From: Bacillota bacterium | GTDB lineage: Bacteria; Bacillota; Clostridia; Lachnospirales; Lachnospiraceae | Assembly: GCA_023402845.1 (NCBI GenBank) | Contig: JAEYFP010000016.1 | Location: 62,001 to 126,000 of the forward strand | Direction: 5' to 3' | DNA: 64,000 nt | Part shown: positions 8,606 to 18,117 of the stretch, piece after piece | How the letters are laid out: each line of letters opens with the position of its first letter | Position numbering within the stretch: the first letter of the stretch is position 1 | Made by a program: the position numbers and the translations under genes | The notes under the pieces: model-generated | Seen by the model: the letters and a program-made list of their open reading frames with translations, nothing else | Database searches by the model: none | What the model was told of the DNA's origin: nothing

Positions 8606-10115
8606 ACCCCCTATTTTACGGGCTTTAAAATCAAGCATTCTTTCCTTTGAGGAACATTTTATCATTGCACAGGCCTTTACAAACGGAAAAGCAGCTTTAG
8701 ACTATTTGGAAAAAAACGCCGCCGATATTGACGTACTGATTACCGATATACAAATTCCGGTCATCAATGGGCTGGAATTAATTGAAGCGGTAAAAAAACA
8801 ATGGCCGCACATTACTTCTGTCATTATTACAGGTTTTGATTCCTTTGCCTATGCTCAAAAATCCATCTCCTTATCCGTATCTAATTATTTACTGAAACCG
8901 ATTGATGAGGATGCGCTTTATCTGGAACTGATCAAAATTATGGAACAAAAATATCAATCGGCCATCAACACTCCTTCTTTGAATCAGACTGACAATATCG
9001 ATTTTATGAGACAAAATCATGAAACCGGTCATTTTTGCATTGCAGTTTTATGCAGGGGAAACTATCCTTATCCGGACGTTGATTTTTCAAAATGTGACAG
9101 TTCCTATCTGCAAAGGAGCTGTGCCGATTATTTACTGCCCTGCAGCCAGATCAAAAATTATTGGTGCTTTCCTTTAAATTCATTAGCGGGAGAGTTAGTC
9201 GTTATCGCTCTCGATGAACATTTACCGGAAAATAAAAAACAGGCGATTCATGAATTTTTTGAGCCGCTCCTTCATCTGGATACAGCCATAACGGTCGTTT
9301 ATTCCTTTCATACAACCGTTATGAAAAAAATGAATCTTTATATCAATGATCTGCTTTCTTATCTGAGCAGGAATATTATAATCGGAGAATCTCAGCTTTT
9401 ATGCCTGGATCAGCAGCCTGCCGCAGAAAAGAAGTATTCTTTAAAGGATCTCAATCTCTATACTTCCCGTTTAAGTGAGTTTTACAAAAATTCAAATATA
9501 AAGTTATTCAGAGCTGAATTAAAACAGCTGATCAAGGAGTTGAAGCGGTTAAACTGCAGTCAGCTTTTTGTTTCTCAGTACTTTATCCATTTGCTGAATG
9601 TTTCTCTGGCCGGTGCGGAAGTTTCACCGTTTCGTTCCATGGAAACAACGGAAACGATCCACACTGCCGTTTTTTATTCCGATCATTATGAAGCTCTTTA
9701 TGAAAATCTGCTGTCAATTTTCAGTGACTATATTTATGACCAAATTGACAGTATCAAAAATAATCTGGATAAGCAGCAGATTCTTTTAAAAATCGAGCAC
9801 TACATTTATGAACACTACACAGAAAATATCGGCATCCAGCAAATAGCAGAGGTCTTCCATTTCACGCCCTCCTACCTCAGCAAGATATTTAAAGAGTATC
9901 AGCACGTGACACCGACAGAATTTATGATAAAATTAAAAATCGAAAAAGCAAAGGAACTTTTGCGCCTGAATCCTTCATTAATTATCAAAGAGGTTGCCGG
10001 CCTTGTCGGATATGAGGATTCCTTATATTTCAGCAAAGTATTCAAAAAAGAAACCGGTATCTCTCCCAAACAATATGCAAAAGAATGGAAGCAGAAAAGT
10101 TCCTTCCCCGACTGA
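8577..10115 (+). CDS. Response regulator with AraC-type DNA-binding domain, YesN family
   Basis: A 512-residue transcription factor. The N-terminal receiver holds acidic residues EDE (8-10), phospho-acceptor Asp57 in LITDIQIP and the conserved Lys in LLKPIDE. A middle region of about 280 residues has no clear family, and the C-terminal ~100 residues are a double helix-turn-helix AraC domain (IGIQQIAEVFHFTPSYLSK, then KEVAGLVGYEDSLYFSKVF). It overlaps the kinase gene, so the two are translationally coupled. It probably activates the divergent importer/hydrolase operon at 148-6595. Confidence 0.92.
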   Translation: MMNLLLVEDEPPILRALKSSILSFEEHFIIAQAFTNGKAALDYLEKNAADIDVLITDIQIPVINGLELIEAVKKQWPHITSVIITGFDSFAYAQKSISLSVSNYLLKPIDEDALYLELIKIMEQKYQSAINTPSLNQTDNIDFMRQNHETGHFCIAVLCRGNYPYPDVDFSKCDSSYLQRSCADYLLPCSQIKNYWCFPLNSLAGELVVIALDEHLPENKKQAIHEFFEPLLHLDTAITVVYSFHTTVMKKMNLYINDLLSYLSRNIIIGESQLLCLDQQPAAEKKYSLKDLNLYTSRLSEFYKNSNIKLFRAELKQLIKELKRLNCSQLFVSQYFIHLLNVSLAGAEVSPFRSMETTETIHTAVFYSDHYEALYENLLSIFSDYIYDQIDSIKNNLDKQQILLKIEHYIYEHYTENIGIQQIAEVFHFTPSYLSKIFKEYQHVTPTEFMIKLKIEKAKELLRLNPSLIIKEVAGLVGYEDSLYFSKVFKKETGISPKQYAKEWKQKSSFPD

Positions 10116-10186
10116 ATCACGCGAGTAAACAAAAACTGGAGCATGAATATAGTAAAATAAGCATTTTATCAAAGAGGCCGCGAATT

Positions 10187-11989
10187 ATGGATGTGGACTG
10201 CCGGCAAATGATTTTGTCAGAAGATTATTACGACTTTTTGTTATATGACACACCGCCCAGACTTGAAAAAAATCTGGAGGCCGCGAATGCTCACTGTTTT
10301 CAGAATCTTGATGTCAATTATGATATCTTATATATCTCCCATACCGATGTTCCCCCTATCAATTATGAAAACTATCTATACACCGAAATCCCGACACTTT
10401 ATGGACTTGTTCTGGATGGGGCGGAACAGCTTCAAAACGGGACGAGGGCAGGCGCATCCCTCACAACTGTTTCCGGTTCTGAAAACAATCCGGACTATGA
10501 GTCACTGAAGGCCAGCGGAATCCTTGATCTGCAGGCATCCAGGCTTGCCCTGAAGGGACGGGGGGTTCTGATCGGCTATCTTGATACGGGAATTGATTAC
10601 CGCAATTCGGTATTTCGTTACAGCAACGGTGACAGCAGGATTGCCGCGATTTGGGATCAAACAATCCAGACCGGAACCCTGCCTGAGCTGTTTGCTTACG
10701 GAAGTGAATATAAACGGGCGGATATTGATCTGGCCCTGGCAAGTGATACTCCTTATGAAATCGTGCCCAGCAGAGATGAGAACGGACACGGCTCCGCCAT
10801 GGCAGGGGTACAGGCTGCTCCGGAGGCAACGATTGCCATGGTAAAGCTGAAACCGGCCAAACAGTATCTGCGTGATTTTTACTGTGTAAAAGAAGATGCC
10901 ATTGCGTACTCGGAAACCGATATGCTGACGGCAATCAAATATCTGGATCATTTGGCACTCAGCTTGAATATGCCCCTTGTGATTGCAATCGGTCTTGGCA
11001 CAAATCTCGGAGATCATAACGGAAATTCCCCAATTGCAGGCTACTGCGACCATCTGCTGCAAAGACATGAACGAGCCATTGTGATTGCAGGCGGAAATGA
11101 GGGTGCCTCCCGTCACCATTACTTCGGTGAAATGACCGTATCCAACGAGATTAATCCAAACAGCACCCCAGGAATTTCCAGTGTTGCAGAATATCAAAAT
11201 GTAGAAATAAAGGTCGGAGATGGGGAAAAGCAATTTATGATCGAGCTCTGGGGAGGACGACCGGATATTTATTCCATCTCCGTACAATCTCCGGGAGGGG
11301 AGATTATTCCAAGAATTCCGGCACGAAGGAGACTGAATGTCCATTATCATTTTCTTTATGAACCGACCACCGTCACTGTAGATTATATAATCGGAGAAAG
11401 ATGGTCGGGAGCAGAGCTGGTTATGATCCGTTTTCTCAATCCGACACCGGGTATCTGGACGATTGGTGTCTATCCGGAAGGGAGCGCGACTTCCTTTCCG
11501 CTCGCCAGAAATGTCATCCAGACCTTTCACATCTGGCTCCCGATGAATGGCTTTGTATCAGAAGATACTTATTTTCTTCTGCCAAATCCCGATGTAACGC
11601 TGACCGAGCCCGCATATGCGGTTCAGCCTTTAACAGTAAGCACCTACCAGGTCTCTAATAACAGCTTTTATGTAGGATCGGGAAGAGGCTACAGCAGATC
11701 TGAAAAAATCAAGCCGGATTTGGCAGCACCCGGCGTAAATGTACTGACGGTAGGCGGACGGCGCACGGCCTCCTGCATGGCGGCTGCCATTACCGCAGGC
11801 GCGCTCGCGCAATATCTGGAATGGGCCGTCGTACAGGGAAATGAACCTTATTTTAGAATGAACGATATCAAATACTATTTATACAGGGGCGCAGACCGAA
11901 ACAGTCCTCTTACCTATCCGAATCGTTTATGGGGATATGGCCGTCTGAATATCAAGGGAGCATTTGACACTATGCAAGCTCTTTTTTAA
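10187..11989 (+). CDS. Csp-like subtilase (S8) with Ser-to-Cys change in the active-site motif
   Basis: About 600 residues, similar in layout to the Clostridia CspA/B/C germination subtilases: a short N-terminal prodomain beginning MDVDCRQMILSEDYYDF, a subtilase core split by a jellyroll-like insert, and the C-terminal catalytic segment. Asp133 (LDTGID) and His201 (NGHGSAMAG) are intact, and the oxyanion region reads AGGNEG. The usual GTSMAAP motif is ASCMAAA, so the nucleophile position aligns with Cys530 (codon 11774-11776). It is either a pseudoprotease, like C. difficile CspC, or a thiol subtilase. I chose ATG 10187 because AGAGG lies nine bases upstream and the protein then starts as other Csp proteins do; an ATG at 10085 inside the regulator gene is the alternative. 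The 3' end overlaps the convergent flavodoxin gene by 20 bp. Confidence 0.82.
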   Translation: MDVDCRQMILSEDYYDFLLYDTPPRLEKNLEAANAHCFQNLDVNYDILYISHTDVPPINYENYLYTEIPTLYGLVLDGAEQLQNGTRAGASLTTVSGSENNPDYESLKASGILDLQASRLALKGRGVLIGYLDTGIDYRNSVFRYSNGDSRIAAIWDQTIQTGTLPELFAYGSEYKRADIDLALASDTPYEIVPSRDENGHGSAMAGVQAAPEATIAMVKLKPAKQYLRDFYCVKEDAIAYSETDMLTAIKYLDHLALSLNMPLVIAIGLGTNLGDHNGNSPIAGYCDHLLQRHERAIVIAGGNEGASRHHYFGEMTVSNEINPNSTPGISSVAEYQNVEIKVGDGEKQFMIELWGGRPDIYSISVQSPGGEIIPRIPARRRLNVHYHFLYEPTTVTVDYIIGERWSGAELVMIRFLNPTPGIWTIGVYPEGSATSFPLARNVIQTFHIWLPMNGFVSEDTYFLLPNPDVTLTEPAYAVQPLTVSTYQVSNNSFYVGSGRGYSRSEKIKPDLAAPGVNVLTVGGRRTASCMAAAITAGALAQYLEWAVVQGNEPYFRMNDIKYYLYRGADRNSPLTYPNRLWGYGRLNIKGAFDTMQALF

Positions 11990-12443
11990 TGTATTCCTCC
12001 AGCTTCTCTTTATTTTGAGAAGCCAGGCCGTTAGCACGATCGGCAAGCGCCAATGTCGGACCGAGATTGGGAAGCCTCTTTTTTAAATCCGCTATGCAGC
12101 TATCGTTATCTCCGCCGCCGCTGCATGTAAATACCGATTTCACAAGAAGATTTACATCCTTATCCTTCAGGAAAGTGTTGATATACGGGGCGCATTTACC
12201 CGCCCACACAGGACAGCCGAGAATAATCCTTTCATACCGGCTAAAATCAATACCGCTCTTCTCGATTGCAGGACACCTTCCAAACATCGCCTGCATACCG
12301 CCAATCGCATATTTCTTTCCGCCCTCCTCCGGCAACGGTTTTGCCGGTCTTAACTCCAACAGATCTGCTCCAATCCCCGCCGCAATTTTTTCTGCCGCTT
12401 CCTTCGTATTTCCATTCATAGAATAATAAACAACGATTGTCAT
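11970..12443 (-). CDS. Flavodoxin family protein
   Basis: A 157-residue FMN-binding electron carrier. The N-terminal MTIVVYYSMNGNTKEAA is the phosphate-binding loop of flavodoxins (SxTGNT-like, here SMNGNT), and ILGCPVWAGKCAPYINTFL matches the second FMN-contacting loop. The start at 12443 follows AAGGAGGC; a frame extension to 12479 has no ribosome-binding site. It stands alone, convergent with the subtilase gene and divergent from the TetR gene at 12741, so its redox partner cannot be named. Confidence 0.9.
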   Translation of the reverse strand: MTIVVYYSMNGNTKEAAEKIAAGIGADLLELRPAKPLPEEGGKKYAIGGMQAMFGRCPAIEKSGIDFSRYERIILGCPVWAGKCAPYINTFLKDKDVNLLVKSVFTCSGGGDNDSCIADLKKRLPNLGPTLALADRANGLASQNKEKLEEYIKKELA

Positions 12444-12664
12444 GCGATTCGCCTCCTTAAGATTTTCATGCACAAACAACGGACTACCTACCAGATCTGC
12501 AAAAGATCAGCCTCTTGCGTTGTGTTTTTATCTCTGTATTTTTATTATAGCGTACCTAAAAAAAACCTGCTACTTTTATTTTACTTAACAGCAAGTATTC
12601 AGTTGACCTGTGAAACAGTACCTCTGCCATGAATTTTAAAATATCACAACTCAAAAAATTAGTA

Positions 12665-12723
12665 TTGACAGATCTCAAAAAACATTATAGACTGATAACA
12701 TAGTTATCAATAACGTCGTTATC
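12665..12723 (+). promoter_or_regulatory. Promoter and tandem operator of the TetR/ABC module
   Basis: TTGACA (12665-12670) is followed at 17 bp by TAGACT (12688-12693). Directly downstream are GATAAC-ATA-GTTATC (12694-12708) and a second, nearly identical inverted repeat ATAAC-GTC-GTTAT (12710-12722). Two dyads overlapping the start region fit autoregulation by the TetR protein encoded at 12741. The rest of 12444-12740 holds no gene. Confidence 0.65.
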
Positions 12724-12740
12724 GCAGAAAGAAGGAACAC

Positions 12741-13352
12741 ATGTCAGTATCTGATAACAGCATCGATCCTAAAATACTCAAAAGTGCAAAAGAGGAATTC
12801 TTGCAAAAGGGGTTTGCCAATGCTTCATTACGCGAGATCTGCCGAAAAGCCGGTGTAACAACCGGTGCTCTGTATAAGAGGTTTTCCGGAAAGGAAGAGT
12901 TATTCGCAGCCGTATTAAAGCCTACAATAAATGACATTCAAGTGCTGAAACAATCAGTTGAACGAAACAACTATCAACATCTGGAACGGCAGGAAATGCA
13001 GCTTGTATGGAATATGTCCGAAGAAACCCATAAAGGCTGGATTGAATTTCTATATGCAAGATACGATGGCTTTAAGCTGCTTTTGTGCTGCTCTGAAGGT
13101 TCCTCATACTCGACCTTCTTAAATGACTTTGTGATGGAAAATACCAAACACACCATGTCCTTTATCGAAAAAGCATTTTCATCCGGACTCACAAAAAATC
13201 AGGTGGATCAGGATGAACTTCATATCCTTCTGACAGCATACTGGTCTACTTTGTTTGAAACGATTGTACATGACTTTCCAAAAGAGAAAGCGCTGCATCA
13301 CTGCGCTATCATTACCAAATTTTTTAATTGGCAGGCAGTTTTAGGGTTATAG
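12741..13352 (+). CDS. TetR/AcrR family transcriptional regulator
   Basis: A 203-residue repressor-type protein. The N-terminal helix-turn-helix (REICRKAGVTTGALYKRF, about residues 34-51) is the canonical TetR signature, and the C-terminal ligand-binding domain is helical. It is the first gene of a rightward unit with two ABC exporter subunits starting 30 bp downstream, so it probably represses them and is released by a transported or toxic ligand. It is a clear paralogue of the TetR protein at 21724-22347, which governs a mirror-image module; both begin with an Ser-Ile-Asp-Pro-(K/R)-Ile-Leu segment. Confidence 0.92.
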   Translation: MSVSDNSIDPKILKSAKEEFLQKGFANASLREICRKAGVTTGALYKRFSGKEELFAAVLKPTINDIQVLKQSVERNNYQHLERQEMQLVWNMSEETHKGWIEFLYARYDGFKLLLCCSEGSSYSTFLNDFVMENTKHTMSFIEKAFSSGLTKNQVDQDELHILLTAYWSTLFETIVHDFPKEKALHHCAIITKFFNWQAVLGL

Positions 13353-13382
13353 TTTTTCCTAACCAAAACGGAGGATTTAGAC

Positions 13383-15161
13383 ATGCAAACAAAACAATAT
13401 CACAGCAGTGTTGCGGGCAGTATTCTGTCCTATGCCGGGCCTTGCAGAGGAAAGCTTCTGCTGTCCGTGGTTTGCGCACTGATCTCGGTGGCCGGGAGCA
13501 TCATTCCATTTGTTGCGGCCTACCATGTAATTATCCTGTTTTTTGACAACGCGGCTACCTCCCGGGCCGTTATTTACTGGAGCCTGATATGCGTGACGGG
13601 ATTTTTATTAAAAATAGTGTTTCACGCCATCTCCACCACACTCTCTCATGTGTCTGCTTATACGATCCTAGAAATCATGCGGATCAGAATTGCGGATAAG
13701 CTTCTTAAAGCTCCACTGGGAGTCACACAGGGATTGTCTGCCGGCAAAGTGAAAAGTATTGTGGTCGATCAGGTGGAAACCATTGAAATCCCGCTGGCTC
13801 ATGTCATCCCGGAGGGTGCGGCCGCGCTTGTTCTGCCCGCTGCAGTATTTTGCTACTTATGCATGATCGACTTCCGGCTGGCACTGGCTTCCCTGATCAC
13901 GGTGCCTCTTGCTATGATTCCCTACGGTATCATGCTGGGCGGTTACAACAAAACCTATACAAACTATATGGAATCCAATGAGCACATGAACAATGCTGTC
14001 GTAGAATATGTGGAAGGAATCGAGGTTGTAAAAGCATTCAATCAATCCACCACTTCTTATGAAAAATACCACAGAGCGGTGGAGAGCTTCAAGAAAACGA
14101 CTCTGGACTGGTATCAATCCACCTGGAAATATACGACGCTGGGTTCGGTTATTCTCCCTACAACGCTGCTCGGCGTACTTCCCATCGGTACGCATATGGT
14201 ACAGTCGGGCGATGCCAGCCTCCCAGAAGTTACGATGGCAATGCTGCTCTCCATGGGTCTTGTCAGCAGCCTTGGCCGGTTTATTCTCTTTTTTAACCAG
14301 CTGAAATCCATTCAATACTCGGTCAACTCCATCAACAAGACCTTTGATATCGGAGAGCTTTCGCAGACTTTCGAAGAAAAACCGATTACTCATCACACGA
14401 TCGGGCTGGAGCATGTAACCTTCTCCTATACCGGCGAAGAGGATGTTCTGCACGATGTCAGCCTGACGCTTCCTGAAAACTCGTTCAGTGCTCTGGTCGG
14501 ACCTTCCGGCGGCGGAAAATCCACATTGGCAAGACTGATTGCCCGTTTCTGGGATACGACAGAAGGACGCATCACGATCGGCGGTGTGGATATCAGGGAG
14601 ATTCCTCTGACTCAGCTTGCAGATCAGGTGAGTTTTGTCACACAGGACAATTTTCTGTTCAACTGCTCCATTATGGAGAATATCAGGCTGGGAAACCCGA
14701 AGGCAACCGATACGCAGGTGCTGGAAGCGGCGCGCAAAGCGCAGTGTGACGAATTCATCGGCAAGCTGGAGCAGGGATATCAATCCACTGCAGGCGAATC
14801 CGGTGACAAGCTCTCCGGCGGGGAGCGGCAGCGCATTACGATAGCCCGTGCGATATTAAAGGATTCTCCCATTATTATACTGGACGAGGCCACCTCCTTC
14901 ACCGATCCGGAGAATGAGACTAAAATTCAGGAGGCCATTGCCGAGCTGACGAAGGGTAAAACACTGCTGGTCATCGCCCATCGGCTTTCCACAATCAAAA
15001 ATGCCGACAATATCCTGTTAATCAATGGCGGAAGAGTTGAGGAAACCGGAGCTCACGAAGAGCTGCTTCAAAAAAGTCCGCTTTACCGCGAAATGTGGCA
15101 GGCTCATATCGGGGCAAAAAAATGGTTTGTAAAAACAGAGGGCAAGGAGGTTTTGGCATGA
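13383..15161 (+). CDS. ABC exporter half-transporter, subunit 1
   Basis: A 592-residue fused permease-ATPase. The N-terminal ~330 residues form a six-helix exporter domain and the C-terminal part a nucleotide-binding domain: Walker A GPSGGGKST (373-381), signature LSGGERQR, Walker B and catalytic Glu in IILDEATSFTDPENE, and H-loop IAHRLS. GGAGG precedes the ATG. The stop overlaps the next gene's start (ATGA), so the two subunits are translationally coupled and probably form a heterodimer in the cytoplasmic membrane. The pair resembles metallophore or drug exporters of the YbtP/YbtQ layout, but the substrate cannot be read from sequence. Confidence 0.92.
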   Translation: MQTKQYHSSVAGSILSYAGPCRGKLLLSVVCALISVAGSIIPFVAAYHVIILFFDNAATSRAVIYWSLICVTGFLLKIVFHAISTTLSHVSAYTILEIMRIRIADKLLKAPLGVTQGLSAGKVKSIVVDQVETIEIPLAHVIPEGAAALVLPAAVFCYLCMIDFRLALASLITVPLAMIPYGIMLGGYNKTYTNYMESNEHMNNAVVEYVEGIEVVKAFNQSTTSYEKYHRAVESFKKTTLDWYQSTWKYTTLGSVILPTTLLGVLPIGTHMVQSGDASLPEVTMAMLLSMGLVSSLGRFILFFNQLKSIQYSVNSINKTFDIGELSQTFEEKPITHHTIGLEHVTFSYTGEEDVLHDVSLTLPENSFSALVGPSGGGKSTLARLIARFWDTTEGRITIGGVDIREIPLTQLADQVSFVTQDNFLFNCSIMENIRLGNPKATDTQVLEAARKAQCDEFIGKLEQGYQSTAGESGDKLSGGERQRITIARAILKDSPIIILDEATSFTDPENETKIQEAIAELTKGKTLLVIAHRLSTIKNADNILLINGGRVEETGAHEELLQKSPLYREMWQAHIGAKKWFVKTEGKEVLA

Positions 15162-16906
15162 TTCGAATTCTTGGAAATCTTTTTCGTATGATGAAAAAAT
15201 ATAAAGCAAGACTATATGCCGGCATTATTTTTTCTCTGGTCGGTAATATATTGGGTGCGGTTCCGGTGATCTGCGGCACCTACACCATTCGGGTTCTTCT
15301 GGATGATCGAAACGGTACGGCAAAGCTTGAACAAAACTATGTCCTGCTGCTGACCGGCATCATTGTCGGCTCCATTTTACTTCGCTGGCTGTTAAGCTAC
15401 CTCCGCGCCACAAAGCAGGACAGTATCGCCCATGAGGTAACCGCTGAGCAGCGGTTGAAAATCGGGGATATCCTGAAACGCGTACCGCTCGGGTTTTTGC
15501 AGAAAAACAACACAGGAGAGCTGAATACTGCCGTAACGACAGATCTTGCTTTTTTTGAAATGCAGGCAATGGGCGTCATCAACAATCTTGTGGACAGCTA
15601 TCTATTTCTTGTAATTACCATTTTATTTCTGTTTACCATTTCCCCGGCAATTGCCTTTGCCGCGGTACTGGCCGTCATTATTTCATCTATGGGATTGCAG
15701 ATGATTGAGGGGCAAAGCAGAAAAAACTCTCCTGTACGGCAGGAAAGCATTAACGAAATGGCAGATGAAATTGTACAGTATGTCAGGGGTATGGCCGTTG
15801 TCAAGTCATTTAAGCAGGAAGGAGTCGCTTCTGCGGGAATTCGGGGAGCTTTTCAAAAATCAAAAGAAATCAATATAAAAATGGAGAAAAACTATGCACC
15901 TTTTGATGGCCTGCATCGATTGGGGCTTTATCTGGGAACCAGTTCCATTATGCTGATTGCCGCTCTTTCTGTAATACATGGCTCAATGCAGCTTCCTATG
16001 GCAATTATGATTATTGTATATGGCTTCATTATGTTTAATTCCATTGAAGCCGCCAACAATTCTCTGCATATCTTGGAAATGCTGGATGCCATTTACGAAA
16101 AGATCAAACAGATAGAACATGCGGAATTTATTGATAAGGATGGGAAAGACATTGCCATTACACATTATGATATTGCATTTCGGAATGTATCCTTCGGCTA
16201 CGACAGCAGGGAGGTTCTGCGCAACCTAACTTTCCGGATTCCGGAAAATACAACAACGGCGATTGTAGGGCCTTCCGGCAGCGGCAAAACAACCATATGC
16301 AGTCTGCTTGCCCGATTCTATGACATACAGAAGGGGGAAATAACCATAGGCAGCAGAAGCATCCGGGATTTTACATGCGACTCCCTTCTGAAAAACATAA
16401 GCATGGTCTTCCAGAACGTTTACTTATTTCACGACAGTATCCGCAATAATATTCTGTTCGGCAATCCGAATGCATCCGAAGAGGAACTGATGGCCGCGGC
16501 GAAAGCAGCGCAGTGTCACGATTTCATCTCGGCTCTTCCCAATGGATATGATACTCTGGTCGGTGAAGGCGGCTCCACCCTCTCCGGCGGCGAAAAGCAG
16601 CGCATTTCGATCGCACGGGCCATGCTGAAAAATGCTCCCATCGTTATTCTGGATGAAGCAACCGCCAGCATAGACCCGGAAAATGAACACCTGATCCAGC
16701 AGGCCATCAGCAGCCTGACTCACGGGAAAACCATTATTGTAATTGCGCACAGGCTGGCTACTGTCGAACATGCGGATCAGATTCTCGTCATAGACGAGGG
16801 TACGGTCATGCAAAAGGGCACCCACAGCCAGCTGCTCACTCAGGATGGCCTCTATCGGCGTTTTATCGGTATTCGGGAAAAAGCCGAAGGCTGGGCCATC
16901 GGATAA
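15158..16906 (+). CDS. ABC exporter half-transporter, subunit 2
   Basis: A 582-residue fused permease-ATPase, partner of the preceding gene. Six predicted membrane helices are followed by an ATPase domain with Walker A GPSGSGKTT (371-379), LSGGEKQR, DEATASIDPENE and IAHRLA, so both ATP sites look catalytically complete. The start at 15158 is set by AAGGAGG and the ATGA overlap with the upstream stop; a longer frame to 15095 has no such site. A hairpin at 16943-16973 closes the unit. Confidence 0.92.
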   Translation: MIRILGNLFRMMKKYKARLYAGIIFSLVGNILGAVPVICGTYTIRVLLDDRNGTAKLEQNYVLLLTGIIVGSILLRWLLSYLRATKQDSIAHEVTAEQRLKIGDILKRVPLGFLQKNNTGELNTAVTTDLAFFEMQAMGVINNLVDSYLFLVITILFLFTISPAIAFAAVLAVIISSMGLQMIEGQSRKNSPVRQESINEMADEIVQYVRGMAVVKSFKQEGVASAGIRGAFQKSKEINIKMEKNYAPFDGLHRLGLYLGTSSIMLIAALSVIHGSMQLPMAIMIIVYGFIMFNSIEAANNSLHILEMLDAIYEKIKQIEHAEFIDKDGKDIAITHYDIAFRNVSFGYDSREVLRNLTFRIPENTTTAIVGPSGSGKTTICSLLARFYDIQKGEITIGSRSIRDFTCDSLLKNISMVFQNVYLFHDSIRNNILFGNPNASEEELMAAAKAAQCHDFISALPNGYDTLVGEGGSTLSGGEKQRISIARAMLKNAPIVILDEATASIDPENEHLIQQAISSLTHGKTIIVIAHRLATVEHADQILVIDEGTVMQKGTHSQLLTQDGLYRRFIGIREKAEGWAIG

Positions 16907-16942
16907 ATCTGCAGGGTAAGCAGCTTCTATCAGCGAAAGCGT

Positions 16943-16973
16943 ATGCGGAGCGGAACGGATAACCGCTCCGCAT
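16943..16973. terminator. Bidirectional hairpin between convergent genes
   Basis: An 11-bp GC-rich stem (ATGCGGAGCGG at 16943-16953 with its complement at 16963-16973) lies between the rightward exporter operon and the stop of the leftward XRE gene at 16974. Its position suits termination of the exporter mRNA. Confidence 0.55.
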
Positions 16974-18020
16974 TTATGATACAGCCTGTTTCTCCAGCAA
17001 TTGCTTCCATCGCTCCTCATCTCTCATATATCCAAAGCTTTCTTCATCCTGAAAGCATGCAACCAGATTTTTTCTTAATTCTTCGCCGAATTCATCAGAT
17101 GGTTCTTTAAATGTCATATGCTCATATAAAGGCGCTCTGCAATATGCAACGATATCATGCACACTTGAAAGCATCTGCCTGGCACAGTGCAAGGTGCCTT
17201 CCACATCTTTCTTTGCTGTCATCAACTCCAATTCGGACGCATATTCTTGATAATTTCCCATCTCAAACAAATTCACCATTTGCTTTAACTTTCCAACCAG
17301 ATAAGCTGCTTTTTCAATATTATTTTCCTTTAATCTCATAATCAGCATACTGTTTACAACCATATTCAGCATCTGATAACCGGAAAACAAGAGTTCCTCA
17401 TAGGTTTGATAGGCTTCCTCCATACGCCCTGCCTTCTCGTATAATGCAGCCTGCTTTCTCTTCCTTTCTGGATTCTGCAAAGAAAAGTACTTCAAATACT
17501 TCTCCGCCTCATCATATTGCTCCTTGCGCATATAAAACCCATATAAAGAATCTGCGGCGGTTGTCTTAATTTCTTCCGCACTGCTGCTTAACAGTCTTTC
17601 ATAGGATGTTTTTATAAAATCATCATAACGCTTTGCATCCGGCACTTCTTCAAACATACGCCGGGCATCCAGAACTACTGTCATCCATAGAATCAAATGC
17701 TCACAATTTGGGTACGCTTCCATCTGCTTCTTTGCCCACTGAAATACTTCATGATAATTTTCTCTCTCAAGACGGTCACTTACCGTCTTTACCAAATCAT
17801 TTGCTTCCTTGTCTGTTAATTCTCCCCGAAAAGAAAGCAGAGTATCTATAGAAATATCCAGTAAACGGGCAATCGGCGCCAGAAGCATAATGTCCGGCAT
17901 GGAATTGCCATTTTCCCATTTGTTGACTGCCGGTGCCGTTACCCCCAGTCGGTTTGCCATCTCTTCCTGTGTCATATTATTGTCTTTTCTATATTTTCGT
18001 ATCACTTCTCCGATCTGCAT
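16974..18020 (-). CDS. XRE-family regulator with TPR-like C-terminus
   Basis: A 348-residue protein with an N-terminal XRE helix-turn-helix (MTQEEMANRLGVTAPAVNKW, residues ~16-35) and a helical C-terminal region of repeated ~35-residue units typical of tetratricopeptide regulators. Such proteins often respond to peptides or stress signals, but no cognate peptide gene was seen. It lies between the two ABC modules, codirectional with the 18118-21637 exporter genes and about 100 bp behind them, and may be cotranscribed with or control them. AGGAGGT precedes the start. Confidence 0.85.
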   Translation of the reverse strand: MQIGEVIRKYRKDNNMTQEEMANRLGVTAPAVNKWENGNSMPDIMLLAPIARLLDISIDTLLSFRGELTDKEANDLVKTVSDRLERENYHEVFQWAKKQMEAYPNCEHLILWMTVVLDARRMFEEVPDAKRYDDFIKTSYERLLSSSAEEIKTTAADSLYGFYMRKEQYDEAEKYLKYFSLQNPERKRKQAALYEKAGRMEEAYQTYEELLFSGYQMLNMVVNSMLIMRLKENNIEKAAYLVGKLKQMVNLFEMGNYQEYASELELMTAKKDVEGTLHCARQMLSSVHDIVAYCRAPLYEHMTFKEPSDEFGEELRKNLVACFQDEESFGYMRDEERWKQLLEKQAVS

Positions 18021-18117
18021 AAGAAAGTACCTCCTTTACTGGCTCAAGCATATCAAACCCGCCTTGTACATTCAACTGAATCGTCGTAAGTTTTCGATTA
18101 ATAAAATTAACTGTTGC

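Noticed and set aside
10502..11530. 342-codon open frame antisense to the subtilase
   Set aside because: The sense strand encodes a full family-matching protein; the antisense product has no recognisable motifs.
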